Source: Clostridiales bacterium DTU069 (GTDB lineage Bacteria; Bacillota; Clostridia; DSM-8532). From it: a stretch of 64,000 nucleotides of DNA. Every line of letters begins with the position of its first letter. Position 1 is the first letter of the stretch. Under the pieces are notes generated by a model. It was not told the DNA's origin. It did no database searches and worked only from the letters and a program-made list of their open reading frames with translations. Made by a program: the position numbers and the translations under genes. Positions 28,666 to 36,980 of this stretch are shown here, piece after piece. The stretch covers positions 94,302 through 158,301 of the forward strand of contig LFRV01000079.1 of assembly GCA_001512485.1 (NCBI GenBank). Reading direction: 5' to 3'.

Positions 28666-28705
28666 CTGCGTTAAACGCTGAAAAACTGCGTTAAACGCCG
28701 AAAAG
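28666..28705. promoter_or_regulatory. tandem palindromic sites upstream of rpmG promoter
   Basis: Two 20-bp direct repeats, CTGCGTTAAACGCTGAAAAA and CTGCGTTAAACGCCGAAAAG, each with the perfect palindrome GCGTTAAACGC, end three bases before the -35 box. A partial third unit (CTGCGGATTTAGCGC) lies at 28636-28650. The position suits an activator site or an UP-like element. Confidence 0.55.
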
Positions 28706-28708
28706 TGC

Positions 28709-28737
28709 TTGACATGGGATGAGAAATGTGCTAAACT
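28709..28737 (+). promoter_or_regulatory. promoter of rpmG-secE-nusG
   Basis: TTGACA at 28709-28714 and TAAACT at 28732-28737, 17-base spacer. Strong sigma-A match. Confidence 0.75.
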
Positions 28738-28951
28738 GAATTCTGCTTTCCATATAGGGCTTTTTTTTATGTGTAAAATTTTTATTCTGCGGCGATAGTT
28801 CATTTTTTGAAGATAACAAACCGTTTTCTTCGAAGAATAAGCATCGCAAAGATTATTTTATTGTAATTTGGAAAGTGACTTAAAGTAATTTGATTAATAC
28901 GGCTAAGTTGCGGATGGCAGCAGTTCTAGCGCATATGAGGGGTGTTACGCA

Positions 28952-29101
28952 ATGAGAGTAAAAATTACATTGGCTTGTACGGAATGCAAGCAAAGAAACT
29001 ATGATGGAATGAAAAACAAGAAAAACAATCCGGACAGATTGGAATTGAATAAGTATTGCAGGTTCTGCCGGAAACATACGCTGCATAGGGAAACCAAATA
29101 A
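28952..29101 (+). CDS. rpmG: 50S ribosomal protein L33
   Basis: 49 residues, start [18 protein letters not shown], end [13 protein letters not shown]. Four Cys in two CxxC pairs mark the zinc-binding form of L33. AGGGGTG precedes the ATG. First gene of the conserved rpmG-secE-nusG-rplKAJL block. Confidence 0.95.
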   Translation: MRVKITLACTECKQRNYDGMKNKKNNPDRLELNKYCRFCRKHTLHRETK

Positions 29102-29164
29102 GTTAAACTGTAACAGGTAGATGTTTCCGTTTTGAATAATGCGATAACACAGGAGATGTTGTAA

Positions 29165-29377
29165 ATGGCCGAACAAAGTAAAAAACCCAATATTTTTCAA
29201 AGACTTGCAAGGTTTACAAAAGAAGTGCGGTCCGAATTAAAGAAAGTAATTTGGCCTTCGAAAAACCAGGTAATTAACAACACACTAATAGTTTTAATAA
29301 CATGTCTCATTATTGGTGGAATTATTTGGATTTTAGATTTTCTTCTTAGCCAGTTGTATACGCTCGTATTTGTGTAA
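29165..29377 (+). CDS. secE: preprotein translocase subunit SecE
   Basis: 70-residue SecE with the conserved amphipathic helix (FTKEVRSELKKVIWPSKNQV) and one membrane helix (residues about 42-64). Clamps SecY in the secretion channel. AGGAG precedes the ATG. Short single-helix form typical of Firmicutes. Confidence 0.96.
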   Translation: MAEQSKKPNIFQRLARFTKEVRSELKKVIWPSKNQVINNTLIVLITCLIIGGIIWILDFLLSQLYTLVFV

Positions 29378-29509
29378 TGCTGCAGTTGTGCGGTGTATCG
29401 TAACAAACGCGGTTTCCGTTTTGTTTGTATTGGCTGGCAGTGTATTGGGATTCAGACCGCTATATCGTTTTTAGCAAAGGAGGGAACAGGAGCGTGCCTC
29501 CGAAGAAAA

Positions 29510-30031
29510 ATGGCTGAAGAAGCGAAGTGGTATGTTGTTCATACTTACTCTGGATATGAGAATAAAGTAAAAGCCAACCTCGAAAAAATAGTGGAGAACA
29601 ATCCGCATTTGCAGGATTATATTATTGATATTGTCGTACCGATGGAGGAACAAATCGAGATCAAGGATGGAAAAAAGAAAGCGACATTGAAAAAGGTTTT
29701 TCCCGGATACGTACTTGTTAAAATGATAATTAATGATGAATCCTGGTATGTGGTAAGAAACACCAGGGGAGTTACGGGCTTTGTCGGACCCGGTTCAAAA
29801 CCTGTGCCTTTATCTGATGAAGAAATAAGGGCAATGGGCGTTGAACAATTTGAAACTGTTGTTGATTACGAGATAGGTGACAGTGTAAGAGTTATTGACG
29901 GCCCGCTGGAAAGTTTTATTGGAACTGTTGAAGAGATAAGCATGGACAGGAAAAAAGTAAGAGTTATGGTTTCGATGTTTGGAAGAGAAACCCCGGTAGA
30001 GCTTGAGTTTACTCAGATTCAGAAGCTGTAA
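29510..30031 (+). CDS. nusG: transcription termination/antitermination factor NusG
   Basis: RNA-polymerase-binding factor. NGN domain opens KWYVVHTYSGYENKVKANLEK and carries FPGYVLVKM and TRGVTGFVG; KOW domain near the end (GDSVRVIDGPLESFIGTVEEI). 173 residues from the ATG at 29510. The frame is open back to 29393, but that part is not NusG-like. Oddity: the best ribosome site, GGAGG at 29479-29483, lies 27 bases before this ATG and could pair with CCTCC at 29497-29501, which would bring it closer or mask it. Confidence 0.95.
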   Translation: MAEEAKWYVVHTYSGYENKVKANLEKIVENNPHLQDYIIDIVVPMEEQIEIKDGKKKATLKKVFPGYVLVKMIINDESWYVVRNTRGVTGFVGPGSKPVPLSDEEIRAMGVEQFETVVDYEIGDSVRVIDGPLESFIGTVEEISMDRKKVRVMVSMFGRETPVELEFTQIQKL

Positions 30032-30060
30032 CCGGAAACAGAAAATACAAAAACGGTTTT

Positions 30061-30089
30061 AATTTCCGCTGTTGACATTTGCGGAAATT
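30061..30089. promoter_or_regulatory. inverted repeat over the rplK -35 box
   Basis: AATTTCCGC, 11 bases, GCGGAAATT: a perfect 9-bp dyad whose loop contains the TTGACA of the rplK promoter. It may be a repressor operator or the stem of a weak nusG terminator. Confidence 0.5.
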
Positions 30090-30100
30090 TAAAATAGAAT
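30072..30100 (+). promoter_or_regulatory. promoter of rplK-rplA
   Basis: TTGACA at 30072-30077 and TAGAAT at 30095-30100, 17-base spacer. A short hairpin TCTGC/GCAGA followed by CTTTTT (30100-30122) comes right after and may attenuate. Confidence 0.7.
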
Positions 30101-30138
30101 CTGCTTTTAGGCAGACTTTTTCTGGGAGGTGGACTATT

Positions 30139-30564
30139 ATGGCAAAGAAAATTGTAGGAGTAATTAAACTCCAAATACCGGCAGGTAAGGCTACGCCTGC
30201 TCCACCGGTTGGACCAGCTTTAGGACAGCATAGTGTGAACATTATGGGTTTCTGTAAGGAATTCAATGAAAGAACGGCAAAGGATGCCGGGCTGATCATT
30301 CCGGTTGTAATCACGGTTTATGCGGACAGGTCATTTACGTTTATTACAAAGACTCCGCCTGCGTCCGTGCTGATAAAGAAAGCCTGCAAGATTGAAAGCG
30401 GTTCTGGCGTACCGAACCGCGAAAAAGTCGCGCGCCTTTCAAAAGAGGATTTGAAGAAAATTGCAGAAATGAAAATGCAGGATTTAAACGCAGGAAGTCT
30501 TGAAGCAGCAATGGACATGATCGCTGGAACAGCAAGGAGCATGGGCGTTGTTGTTGAAAACTGA
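30139..30564 (+). CDS. rplK: 50S ribosomal protein L11
   Basis: 141 residues; opens [42 protein letters not shown], the L11 signature; C-terminal rRNA-binding domain ends MGVVVEN. Forms the GTPase-associated centre and is the substrate of PrmA at 19711. GGGAGGTGG precedes the ATG at 30139; the longer frame from 30079 begins inside the promoter and is not real. Confidence 0.97.
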   Translation: MAKKIVGVIKLQIPAGKATPAPPVGPALGQHSVNIMGFCKEFNERTAKDAGLIIPVVITVYADRSFTFITKTPPASVLIKKACKIESGSGVPNREKVARLSKEDLKKIAEMKMQDLNAGSLEAAMDMIAGTARSMGVVVEN

Positions 30565-30632
30565 AGTTATCGTTTTTTTGCAGTGTGGGAGGGAGTAATC
30601 CCGAAATTAGCACCACAAAGGAGTGATTTGAT

Positions 30633-31328
30633 ATGAAAAGAGGTAAGAAATACCTTGAAAGCCTGAAGCTTGTTGATAGAATGAAGCTTTACGAACCGGC
30701 GGAAGCTATGGATCTCGTACAGAAAACGTCAAAAGCTAAATTTGATGAAACAGTCGAGGTTCATATAAAACTCGGGGTTGACTCGCGGCATGCAGATCAA
30801 CAGGTAAGAGGCGCGGTTGTACTGCCGCACGGTACAGGAAAAACTGTACGTGTGCTTGTTTTTGCAAAAGGCGAAAAAGCTACCGAAGCCGAAAAAGCCG
30901 GCGCGGAATATGTAGGCGCGGAAGATTTTGTTAATAAAATTCAAAAGGAAAACTGGTTTGATTTCGATGTTGTTGTTGCAACCCCTGATATGATGGGCGT
31001 TGTAGGGCGTCTTGGTCGGGTTCTCGGTCCGAAAGGATTAATGCCGAATCCGAAGGCCGGAACTGTTACGATGGATGTCGCTAAAGCAATATCGGATATT
31101 AAAGCGGGGAAAATAGAATATCGTCTTGATAAAACGAATATAATCCACTGCCCGATAGGTAAGGTTTCATTCGGAACCGAAAAACTGGTGGATAATTTCC
31201 GTACCTTGCTTGATGCGGTAATCAAGGCAAAACCTGCCGCCGCAAAAGGACAATACCTTAGAAGCGTTGTTGTGGCTTCGACAATGGGTCCCGGCATAAA
31301 GGTAAACCAGCAGAGAATTTTTGATTAA
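30633..31328 (+). CDS. rplA: 50S ribosomal protein L1
   Basis: 231 residues. L1-stalk protein; motifs [39 protein letters not shown] and [19 protein letters not shown] precedes the ATG. Follows rplK by 68 bases; L1 often represses rplK-rplA translation through a leader mimic. Confidence 0.97.
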   Translation: MKRGKKYLESLKLVDRMKLYEPAEAMDLVQKTSKAKFDETVEVHIKLGVDSRHADQQVRGAVVLPHGTGKTVRVLVFAKGEKATEAEKAGAEYVGAEDFVNKIQKENWFDFDVVVATPDMMGVVGRLGRVLGPKGLMPNPKAGTVTMDVAKAISDIKAGKIEYRLDKTNIIHCPIGKVSFGTEKLVDNFRTLLDAVIKAKPAAAKGQYLRSVVVASTMGPGIKVNQQRIFD

Positions 31329-31345
31329 CAAGACGGTAAATAGTG

Positions 31346-31374
31346 TTTACAAATAGTTTGTTATGTAGTAAAAT
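31346..31374 (+). promoter_or_regulatory. promoter of rplJ-rplL
   Basis: TTTACA at 31346-31351 and TAAAAT at 31369-31374, 17-base spacer, upstream of the L10 leader. Confidence 0.65.
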
Positions 31375-31413
31375 AACGAAGCGTAAGTATATTTCCGAAA
31401 GTTTAATAATAAA

Positions 31414-31548
31414 GCCATAGACAGCAGGAACCGTCAGGTGTAACGTATATCATCCTGCCGAGGCGAAAAAGGATTTACCAAACAGGTAGTTTATTCGTAG
31501 TTAAATCCTCTGTATGTCTGTGGCAAACAAAGAATACAGAGGTTTTTT
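31414..31548 (+). ncRNA. ribosomal L10 leader with attenuator
   Basis: 5' leader of rplJ-rplL. Closing stem GCCATAGACA (31414-31423) with TGTCTGTGGC (31515-31524); internal stem GCAGGA (31423-31428) with TCCTGC (31453-31458); GGATTTA (31471-31477) with TAAATCC (31502-31508). These overlap the terminator CCTCTGTAT (31507-31515) with ATACAGAGG (31534-31542) plus TTTTTT. In this known RNA family, binding of L10-L12 favours termination. Confidence 0.85.
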
Positions 31549-31617
31549 ACTGCGTAAAAAGGCAAAATAAAAACACAATAGGTAATCAGGTAAAAATTCA
31601 GTAAGGAGGTGCCGCAA

Positions 31618-32157
31618 ATGCCAAGTGAAAAAATCCTGGAACTGAAAAAAGCAAAAGTACAAGAACTGTCAGGAAAAATCAAAGAAGCAAAATCTTTTGT
31701 TTTGGCAGATTACAGGGGTTTGACCGTTGAACAGGATACACAGATGAGACGGGCTATGCGCGAAGCAGGGATTGAGTATATTGTCATTAAAAACTCAATT
31801 GCCAGGTTTGCAATGAAAGAAAACGGATATGATCAACTGGACGAATTTTTAAAAGGTCCGACATCCATTGCTATTAGTATGCAGGACCCGGTTGCTCCGT
31901 CCAAGATTATGACGAAATACGCCAAAGAATACGAAAAACTGGATCTTAAAGCCGGTGTCGTAGAAGGAAAGATAGTCGGCATTGATATGATAAAATCCAT
32001 TGCCTCACTACCGTCCAGAGAAGAGCTGGTGGCTAAGGTAACAGGTTCCCTGGCAGCGCCGTTGTACGGAATTGTATCTGTGCTTAATGCGAATATTCGC
32101 GGCTTGGCGGTTGCTTTAAATGCAATTGCCGATAAAAAACAAACGCAAGCATCATAA
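31618..32157 (+). CDS. rplJ: 50S ribosomal protein L10
   Basis: 179 residues. N-terminal rRNA-binding domain (ILELKKAKVQELSGKIKEAKSFVLADYRGLT), C-terminal helix that binds L7/L12 dimers (NIRGLAVALNAIADKK). AAGGAGGT lies directly before; ATG at 31618 chosen over an in-frame GTG at 31609 that overlaps the site. Autoregulated through the leader at 31414. Confidence 0.97.
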   Translation: MPSEKILELKKAKVQELSGKIKEAKSFVLADYRGLTVEQDTQMRRAMREAGIEYIVIKNSIARFAMKENGYDQLDEFLKGPTSIAISMQDPVAPSKIMTKYAKEYEKLDLKAGVVEGKIVGIDMIKSIASLPSREELVAKVTGSLAAPLYGIVSVLNANIRGLAVALNAIADKKQTQAS

Positions 32158-32181
32158 ATATTTTAAGTGGAGGTTTTGAAT

Positions 32182-32571
32182 ATGAGTGAAAAAGTTGCTA
32201 ATTTAATTGAAGAAATTAAAGGTTTAACAGTCCTTGAATTATCTGAACTGGTAAAGGCTCTTGAAGAGGAATTCGGTGTATCCGCTGCCGCTCCTGTGGC
32301 TGTTGCAGCGGCTCCCGCAGCCGGTGGAGGTGCGGCTGATGCTGCTCCTGCTGAAGAAAAGACTGAATTTGATGTTATTCTTAAAGAAGTTGGCGCGGAA
32401 AAGATTAAGGTTATTAAGGTTGTACGTGAAGTAACCAATCTTGGCCTTAAGGAAGCGAAAGAATTGGTCGACAAGGCTCCTTCAACAATAAAGGAAGCCA
32501 TTTCGAAGGATGAAGCCAACAGTATCGTTGAGAAGTTTAAAGAAGTCGGCGCGACCTGTGAATTGAAATAA
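32182..32571 (+). CDS. rplL: 50S ribosomal protein L7/L12
   Basis: 129 residues. N-terminal dimer domain, Ala/Gly-rich hinge ([18 protein letters not shown]), C-terminal factor-binding domain with [33 protein letters not shown] precedes the ATG at 32182. Followed by a terminator and lysA, not by rpoB. Confidence 0.97.
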   Translation: MSEKVANLIEEIKGLTVLELSELVKALEEEFGVSAAAPVAVAAAPAAGGGAADAAPAEEKTEFDVILKEVGAEKIKVIKVVREVTNLGLKEAKELVDKAPSTIKEAISKDEANSIVEKFKEVGATCELK

Positions 32572-32590
32572 TTAACCTGTTTACCTGATA

Positions 32591-32617
32591 AAGCCTGCGT
32601 AAAAACGCAGGCTTTTT
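32591..32617 (+). terminator. terminator after rplL
   Basis: AAGCCTGCG, loop TAAAAA, CGCAGGCTT, then TTT. It closes the ribosomal block where rpoBC would normally follow. Confidence 0.88.
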
Positions 32618-32643
32618 ATCATTGCGGGATTAACTTTTGAATC

Positions 32644-32672
32644 TTGCGTAAGTTTTTTATCAATGGTATTAT
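32644..32672 (+). promoter_or_regulatory. candidate lysA promoter
   Basis: TTGCGT at 32644-32649 and TATTAT at 32667-32672, 17-base spacer, 80 bases before lysA. Confidence 0.5.
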
Positions 32673-32752
32673 AACGAAATAGAAGCCCCGGCGTGTTGAG
32701 ACTGCCAAGGCAATTTTCCATATAGATTAGTCAGAAACAGGATGGTGAAAAA

Positions 32753-34060
32753 ATGATAGAAAACATAAAGGTTAATGCATCGGGAAACATGGAAATAGGA
32801 GGATGCGATACTGTTGAACTAGTCAGGGAATTTGGAACTCCGCTTTATGTTTTGGATGAAATGGTTATCCGTGAAAATTGCAGGAGATATAAAAACGCGA
32901 TTGACAGATATTACGACGGAAACGGGCTCGTACTGTATGCAAGCAAAGCTTTCTGCACTCTTGCGGCATGCAGGATTGTACACCAGGAAGGCCTGGGGCT
33001 TGATGTGGTGTCAGGCGGTGAATTGTATACTGCCATAAAGGCCGGTTTTCCGATGGAAAAGGTTTATTTTCACGGAAACAATAAAACCTTGGAAGAGATT
33101 GAGATGGGAGTTGACTATAATGTTGGCCGTTTTGTTGTTGACAATTATACGGAACTCCTGAATTTGAATGATACAGCGTGCAGGAAAAATAAGAAAGTGA
33201 AGATATTGTTCCGTATTAAACCGGGTATAGACGCCCATACACATGAGTTTATACGGACTGGTCAAATAGATTCCAAATTCGGAGTCGCGCTTGAAAACGG
33301 AGAAGCCCATGAAATTATTTCAATGGCAAAAGAAATGGACAACGTTGAAGTCGTCGGGGTACACTGCCATATAGGGTCACAAATATTCGATCTTGAGCCT
33401 TTTGAACATGCTGCCGAAATAATGCTGGATTTTATTGCCGATATCAGGGATAAATACGACATAAACATAACCGAACTTAATCTTGGAGGCGGTTTTGGAA
33501 TTCGCTATACGAGCAAGGATGACCCTGTTGAATACGACAGTTATATTGAATCGGTATCAAAAGCGGTAAAGCGCATGTGCAAAGAAAAAGGACTGGGTAA
33601 AATGTATATACTGATAGAACCCGGACGTTCGATTGTCGCGCCCGCAGGCATCACACTTTACCGGATTGGGGGCGTGAAAGAGATAAAAGGGGTTAGAAAG
33701 TATATTTCGATTGACGGCGGAATGGGCGACAATCCCAGGTATGCACTTTATAAATCGGAATATACGGCACTGCTTGCGAACAAACCTTTCGCTCCTCACA
33801 CGGAAACTGTTACAATAGCTGGGAAATATTGCGAATCGGGTGATCTTATTGCAAAGGACATTTCATTTCCAAAAGCGGAGATCGGAGATATAGTCGCGAT
33901 ACTTGCTACCGGAGCGTATAACTATTCGATGGCAATGAATTATAACAGAATCGGAAAACCGCCGGTAGTGCTTGTTAAGGACGGGAAAGCGCGGTTGATT
34001 GTAAAACGCGAGGACTATGATGATCTGATCCGCAACGATATTATTCCGGAAGATTTATAA
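32753..34060 (+). CDS. lysA: diaminopimelate decarboxylase
   Basis: Last step of lysine synthesis: PLP-dependent decarboxylation of meso-diaminopimelate. Fold III barrel with PLP Lys in YASKAFC, Gly-rich LNLGGGFGIRY, EPGRSIVAPAG and active-site CESGD. 435 residues, full length. AGGATGG precedes the ATG. A 10-bp hairpin with a GAAA loop follows at 34134. No other lysine genes are near. Confidence 0.96.
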   Translation: MIENIKVNASGNMEIGGCDTVELVREFGTPLYVLDEMVIRENCRRYKNAIDRYYDGNGLVLYASKAFCTLAACRIVHQEGLGLDVVSGGELYTAIKAGFPMEKVYFHGNNKTLEEIEMGVDYNVGRFVVDNYTELLNLNDTACRKNKKVKILFRIKPGIDAHTHEFIRTGQIDSKFGVALENGEAHEIISMAKEMDNVEVVGVHCHIGSQIFDLEPFEHAAEIMLDFIADIRDKYDINITELNLGGGFGIRYTSKDDPVEYDSYIESVSKAVKRMCKEKGLGKMYILIEPGRSIVAPAGITLYRIGGVKEIKGVRKYISIDGGMGDNPRYALYKSEYTALLANKPFAPHTETVTIAGKYCESGDLIAKDISFPKAEIGDIVAILATGAYNYSMAMNYNRIGKPPVVLVKDGKARLIVKREDYDDLIRNDIIPEDL

Positions 34061-34133
34061 CGGGTCTGAGTATATACGCCGCTTCTTGCAGGTGGCATGC
34101 AACGGCTTAAAATATGGACGGCGGGATTCTTTA

Positions 34134-34157
34134 AGAGGGAACCGAAAGGTTCCCTCT
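34134..34157 (+). terminator. hairpin after lysA
   Basis: AGAGGGAACC, GAAA tetraloop, GGTTCCCTCT, then GTTCTT. Very stable stem, weak T-run. Confidence 0.6.
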
Positions 34158-34177
34158 GTTCTTAGACCGGAAACCCG

Positions 34178-34222
34178 GAGAACTGTTGCAAATAACGGAA
34201 GCAAAGAGCTTCATTTAAGATT
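34178..34222. repeat. decayed end of the long-hairpin element
   Basis: AGAACTGTTGCAAATAACGG followed by AGAGCTTCATTT resembles the left arm of the 205-bp element (GAACTATTGTACAATAACG ... GGAGCTTCATTT). Confidence 0.45.
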
Positions 34223-34299
34223 AATGTTTTGGTACGTGCTTTTGTACAAGAAAACGATACTCGAAACAGGACCCTCGTGAATAATGATCCATACAGACG

Positions 34300-34328
34300 T
34301 TGACATATAAGGTTTAAACTAATATCAT
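34300..34328 (+). promoter_or_regulatory. der promoter
   Basis: TTGACA at 34300-34305 and TATCAT at 34323-34328, 17-base spacer, about 37 bases before the TTG start. Confidence 0.65.
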
Positions 34329-34364
34329 TAAAAAAAGGAATTGCAGTATATGGAGGGTGTTAAT

Positions 34365-35690
34365 TTGGCAAAACCTGTTGTCGCAGTAGTCGGCAAACCC
34401 AATGTCGGCAAGTCGACATTCTTCAATTATATAACAGACAGGCGGATTTCAATTGTCGAGGACACTCCGGGCGTGACACGGGACAGGATCTATGCCGAAT
34501 CGGAGTGGAGAGGGCGGGAGTTTATAGTTATAGATACCGGTGGCATAGAACCGTTTACCGGAGATTATATTAAACGACAGATGATTCGCCAGGCTGAATT
34601 GGCAATTGAGACGGCCGATGTGATCATATTCATGGTTGACGTAAAAGAAGGTTTGACTCCCGCTGATGAAGATGTGGCAAATATGCTTAGAAAATCCAAA
34701 AAACCGGTTGTGGTTGCCGTAAATAAGGTTGATAATGTCGGTGATGTTCCGCCTGAAGTATACGAGTTTTATAACCTTGGTTTCGGCGATGTATATGCAA
34801 TATCGTCAATTCACGCGCTTGGACTCGGAGAGCTTCTGGATGCTATTTACGAGCACTTTCCTGCCGATACAGGCGAATATGAAAGCGAAGACTATATTAA
34901 GGTCGCTGTGATAGGTAAACCGAATGTCGGCAAGTCTTCATTGATTAATTGCATATTAGGGGAAGAACGTGTCATAGTAAGCGACATACCCGGCACGACA
35001 CGGGATGCGATAGATACGCCCGTCGAGCGTGAAGGAAAGAAATATATTTTTATTGATACGGCCGGGATACGCAGAAAAAGCAAAATTGAAGAAAACATCG
35101 AACGGTACAGCGTTATCCGCTCATGGACCGCGGTAGAAAGGTCGGACGTTTGCGTTATTATGATTGACGCGCAGGATGGAGTAACCGAGCAGGACACAAA
35201 AATAGCCGGCTATGCGCATGAACAAGGCAAAGCTTGTATAATAGCGGTGAACAAATGGGATATGATTGAGAAAGAAACAGGCGTGCTTGAAAATTACCGC
35301 AAGACTGTTATCAGCAAACTTGAGTTTATGAGTTACGCGCCGGTAACGTTTATTTCCGCAAAAACCGGTATGCGCATAGACCGTCTTTTTGACCTGATTG
35401 ACCATGTTTATAGCCAGGCATCGCTTCGCGTAACAACGGGGGTTTTGAATGATGTGCTGAATGAAGCGCTTGTAATGGTTCAACCTCCTTCAGACAAAGG
35501 CAGAAGGCTGAAAATCCGCTATATTACTCAAACAGGTGTTAGACCTCCAACATTCGTATTGTTTGTGAATGACATGAACTTAATGCATTTTTCCTATGAA
35601 AGGTATCTTATGAATACGTTAAGATCAAATTTCGGATTTGAAGGTACTCCCATCCGGTTTATATTAAAAGAAAAGAACATAGAAGCATAA
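34365..35690 (+). CDS. der: ribosome biogenesis GTPase Der (EngA)
   Basis: Tandem-GTPase needed for 50S assembly. Two G domains: first with GKPNVGKST, DTGG, NKVD; second with GKPNVGKSS, DTAGIRRKSK, NKWD. C-terminal KH-like domain (KIRYITQTGVRPPTFVLFVN). GGAGGG at 34352-34357 fits a TTG start at 34365; an in-frame ATG at 34350 precedes the site. 441 residues. plsY follows, the common der-plsY order. Confidence 0.96.
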   Translation: MAKPVVAVVGKPNVGKSTFFNYITDRRISIVEDTPGVTRDRIYAESEWRGREFIVIDTGGIEPFTGDYIKRQMIRQAELAIETADVIIFMVDVKEGLTPADEDVANMLRKSKKPVVVAVNKVDNVGDVPPEVYEFYNLGFGDVYAISSIHALGLGELLDAIYEHFPADTGEYESEDYIKVAVIGKPNVGKSSLINCILGEERVIVSDIPGTTRDAIDTPVEREGKKYIFIDTAGIRRKSKIEENIERYSVIRSWTAVERSDVCVIMIDAQDGVTEQDTKIAGYAHEQGKACIIAVNKWDMIEKETGVLENYRKTVISKLEFMSYAPVTFISAKTGMRIDRLFDLIDHVYSQASLRVTTGVLNDVLNEALVMVQPPSDKGRRLKIRYITQTGVRPPTFVLFVNDMNLMHFSYERYLMNTLRSNFGFEGTPIRFILKEKNIEA

Positions 35691-35717
35691 ATTCTCGCTG
35701 TAAAGGTTGTGATTGAA

Positions 35718-36344
35718 ATGGCATTAGTGGTAATATACGTAGTTTTATCCGTTATTGTCGGGTATTTGCTTGGTAGTATTAATGCGTCGGTAATAATTGG
35801 CAAGATTTTATATAGAAAAGATATACGCGAATACGGAAGCGGCAACGCAGGAGTGACAAACACTCTGAGAACATTCGGGAAGCCTGCGGCTGCAGCCGTT
35901 CTTATCGTTGATTTTCTCAAAGGAATTGCCGCCTGTTTAATTGGGCATTTATTAGTCGGATATATAGATAATTTCGGATGGGTAGGTGTTTATCTGGCCG
36001 GGTTCGCTGCTGTTTTAGGTCATAATTGGCCGGTCTTTTTCGGTTTCAGGGGCGGTAAAGGAGTTTTGACATCGTTTGCCGTTGTTATGTATATCAGTCC
36101 CGTTCCCGCACTTATATGCCTGGCCGTTTTTATTGTTGTTGTAGCGTTAACCAGGTATGTTTCTCTCGGCTCTATGGTTGGAGCGGTTTTCTGGCCGATC
36201 GTTTCGTTGTTTTATAATTTGCCCGCATTGGTGGTTGCGGTTGCCGTGCTTATGTCGGTTTTAATTGTAATACGGCACAAGGATAATATAAAACGTCTGT
36301 TTGACGGAACAGAAAAAAAATTGAGTTTTAAAAATAAAAAATGA
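35718..36344 (+). CDS. plsY: acyl-phosphate glycerol-3-phosphate acyltransferase PlsY
   Basis: Membrane enzyme making lysophosphatidate from acyl phosphate. Five predicted helices; the three conserved loops are GSGNAGVTNTLRTFG, HNWPVFFGFRGGKGVLTS, and the C-terminal TRYVSLGSM. About 208 residues. An in-frame GTG at 35709 is an alternative start; AAAGG favours the ATG at 35718. Confidence 0.95.
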   Translation: MALVVIYVVLSVIVGYLLGSINASVIIGKILYRKDIREYGSGNAGVTNTLRTFGKPAAAAVLIVDFLKGIAACLIGHLLVGYIDNFGWVGVYLAGFAAVLGHNWPVFFGFRGGKGVLTSFAVVMYISPVPALICLAVFIVVVALTRYVSLGSMVGAVFWPIVSLFYNLPALVVAVAVLMSVLIVIRHKDNIKRLFDGTEKKLSFKNKK

Positions 36345-36438
36345 TATAATGCTGTAAACGCATTAATATTTTCTACCCTGGTATTCCGATAAAAAGAACG
36401 ATTGGGTTGTTTTAGTTTTGTACATGCGGGGGTAAGGA

Positions 36439-36924
36439 ATGAAGGTTGATTATATTAATCCCGTATTAATAGCTTCAAGTAAAATAATAAAAGCTTTGCT
36501 GCAGGAAGATATAACCCTTGGGCGTTTGTCGCTTATGGATAACCATAATCTTGTTAACAGTTTGGCTATTATTATTTGGATGAGCGGTGATTTTGAAGGC
36601 CGGTTCCTGTTTGCGTTAAAAAGAGATGTAGCTTTATATATAGCAAGCGTTATGATGGGCGAGGAAGTAACCGTTTTAAACGATATGTCCAAAAGCGCTA
36701 TTGCTGAAATGTCATCTATGATTCTTGGTAGGACGGGTATTATATTTTCCGAGCGCGGAATCGATGTCAGAATAAGCTACCCTACGATGATTGAGGGTGA
36801 CAGTATCTACATTTCCCCGATTAATCAAAGGAAACGTTCTATAATTAATATTCCGTTGATTATGAGCAATGGACATGTAATTGATATGAAAATTGAAAGC
36901 AGTGATTTGATCCAGGATAATTGA
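36439..36924 (+). CDS. CheX-like protein with altered phosphatase motif
   Basis: 161 residues resembling CheX, the CheY-P phosphatase: start MKVDYINPVLIASSKIIKALL is typical. CheC/CheX enzymes use an ExxN motif on a helix; here the helix reads SAIAEMSSMILGR, keeping Glu90 but with Ser93 at the Asn position. It may therefore bind a phosphorylated receiver without efficient hydrolysis. GGGGGTAAGG precedes the ATG. No other che genes adjoin it. Confidence 0.75.
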   Translation: MKVDYINPVLIASSKIIKALLQEDITLGRLSLMDNHNLVNSLAIIIWMSGDFEGRFLFALKRDVALYIASVMMGEEVTVLNDMSKSAIAEMSSMILGRTGIIFSERGIDVRISYPTMIEGDSIYISPINQRKRSIINIPLIMSNGHVIDMKIESSDLIQDN

Positions 36925-36980
36925 AAAATATTTTAATTAGTCCGGATGAAAATAAATTATTTAGAACGGAGAGTTAAAAA

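Larger units (their letters stand above)
28604..28951. other. leader region of the rpmG-secE-nusG cluster
   Basis: About 350 bases without a gene. It holds two 20-bp tandem repeats (28666-28705), a strong promoter (28709-28737) and an A+T-rich 5' leader of about 200 bases. I looked for tRNA-Trp, common here in other Firmicutes, and saw none. Confidence 0.6.
34061..34364. other. lysA-der intergenic region
   Basis: About 300 bases without a gene. Contains a hairpin (34134-34157), a decayed end of the long-hairpin repeat (about 34178-34222: AGAACTGTTGCAAATAACGG then AGAGCTTCATTT) and the der promoter (34300-34328). Confidence 0.6.
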
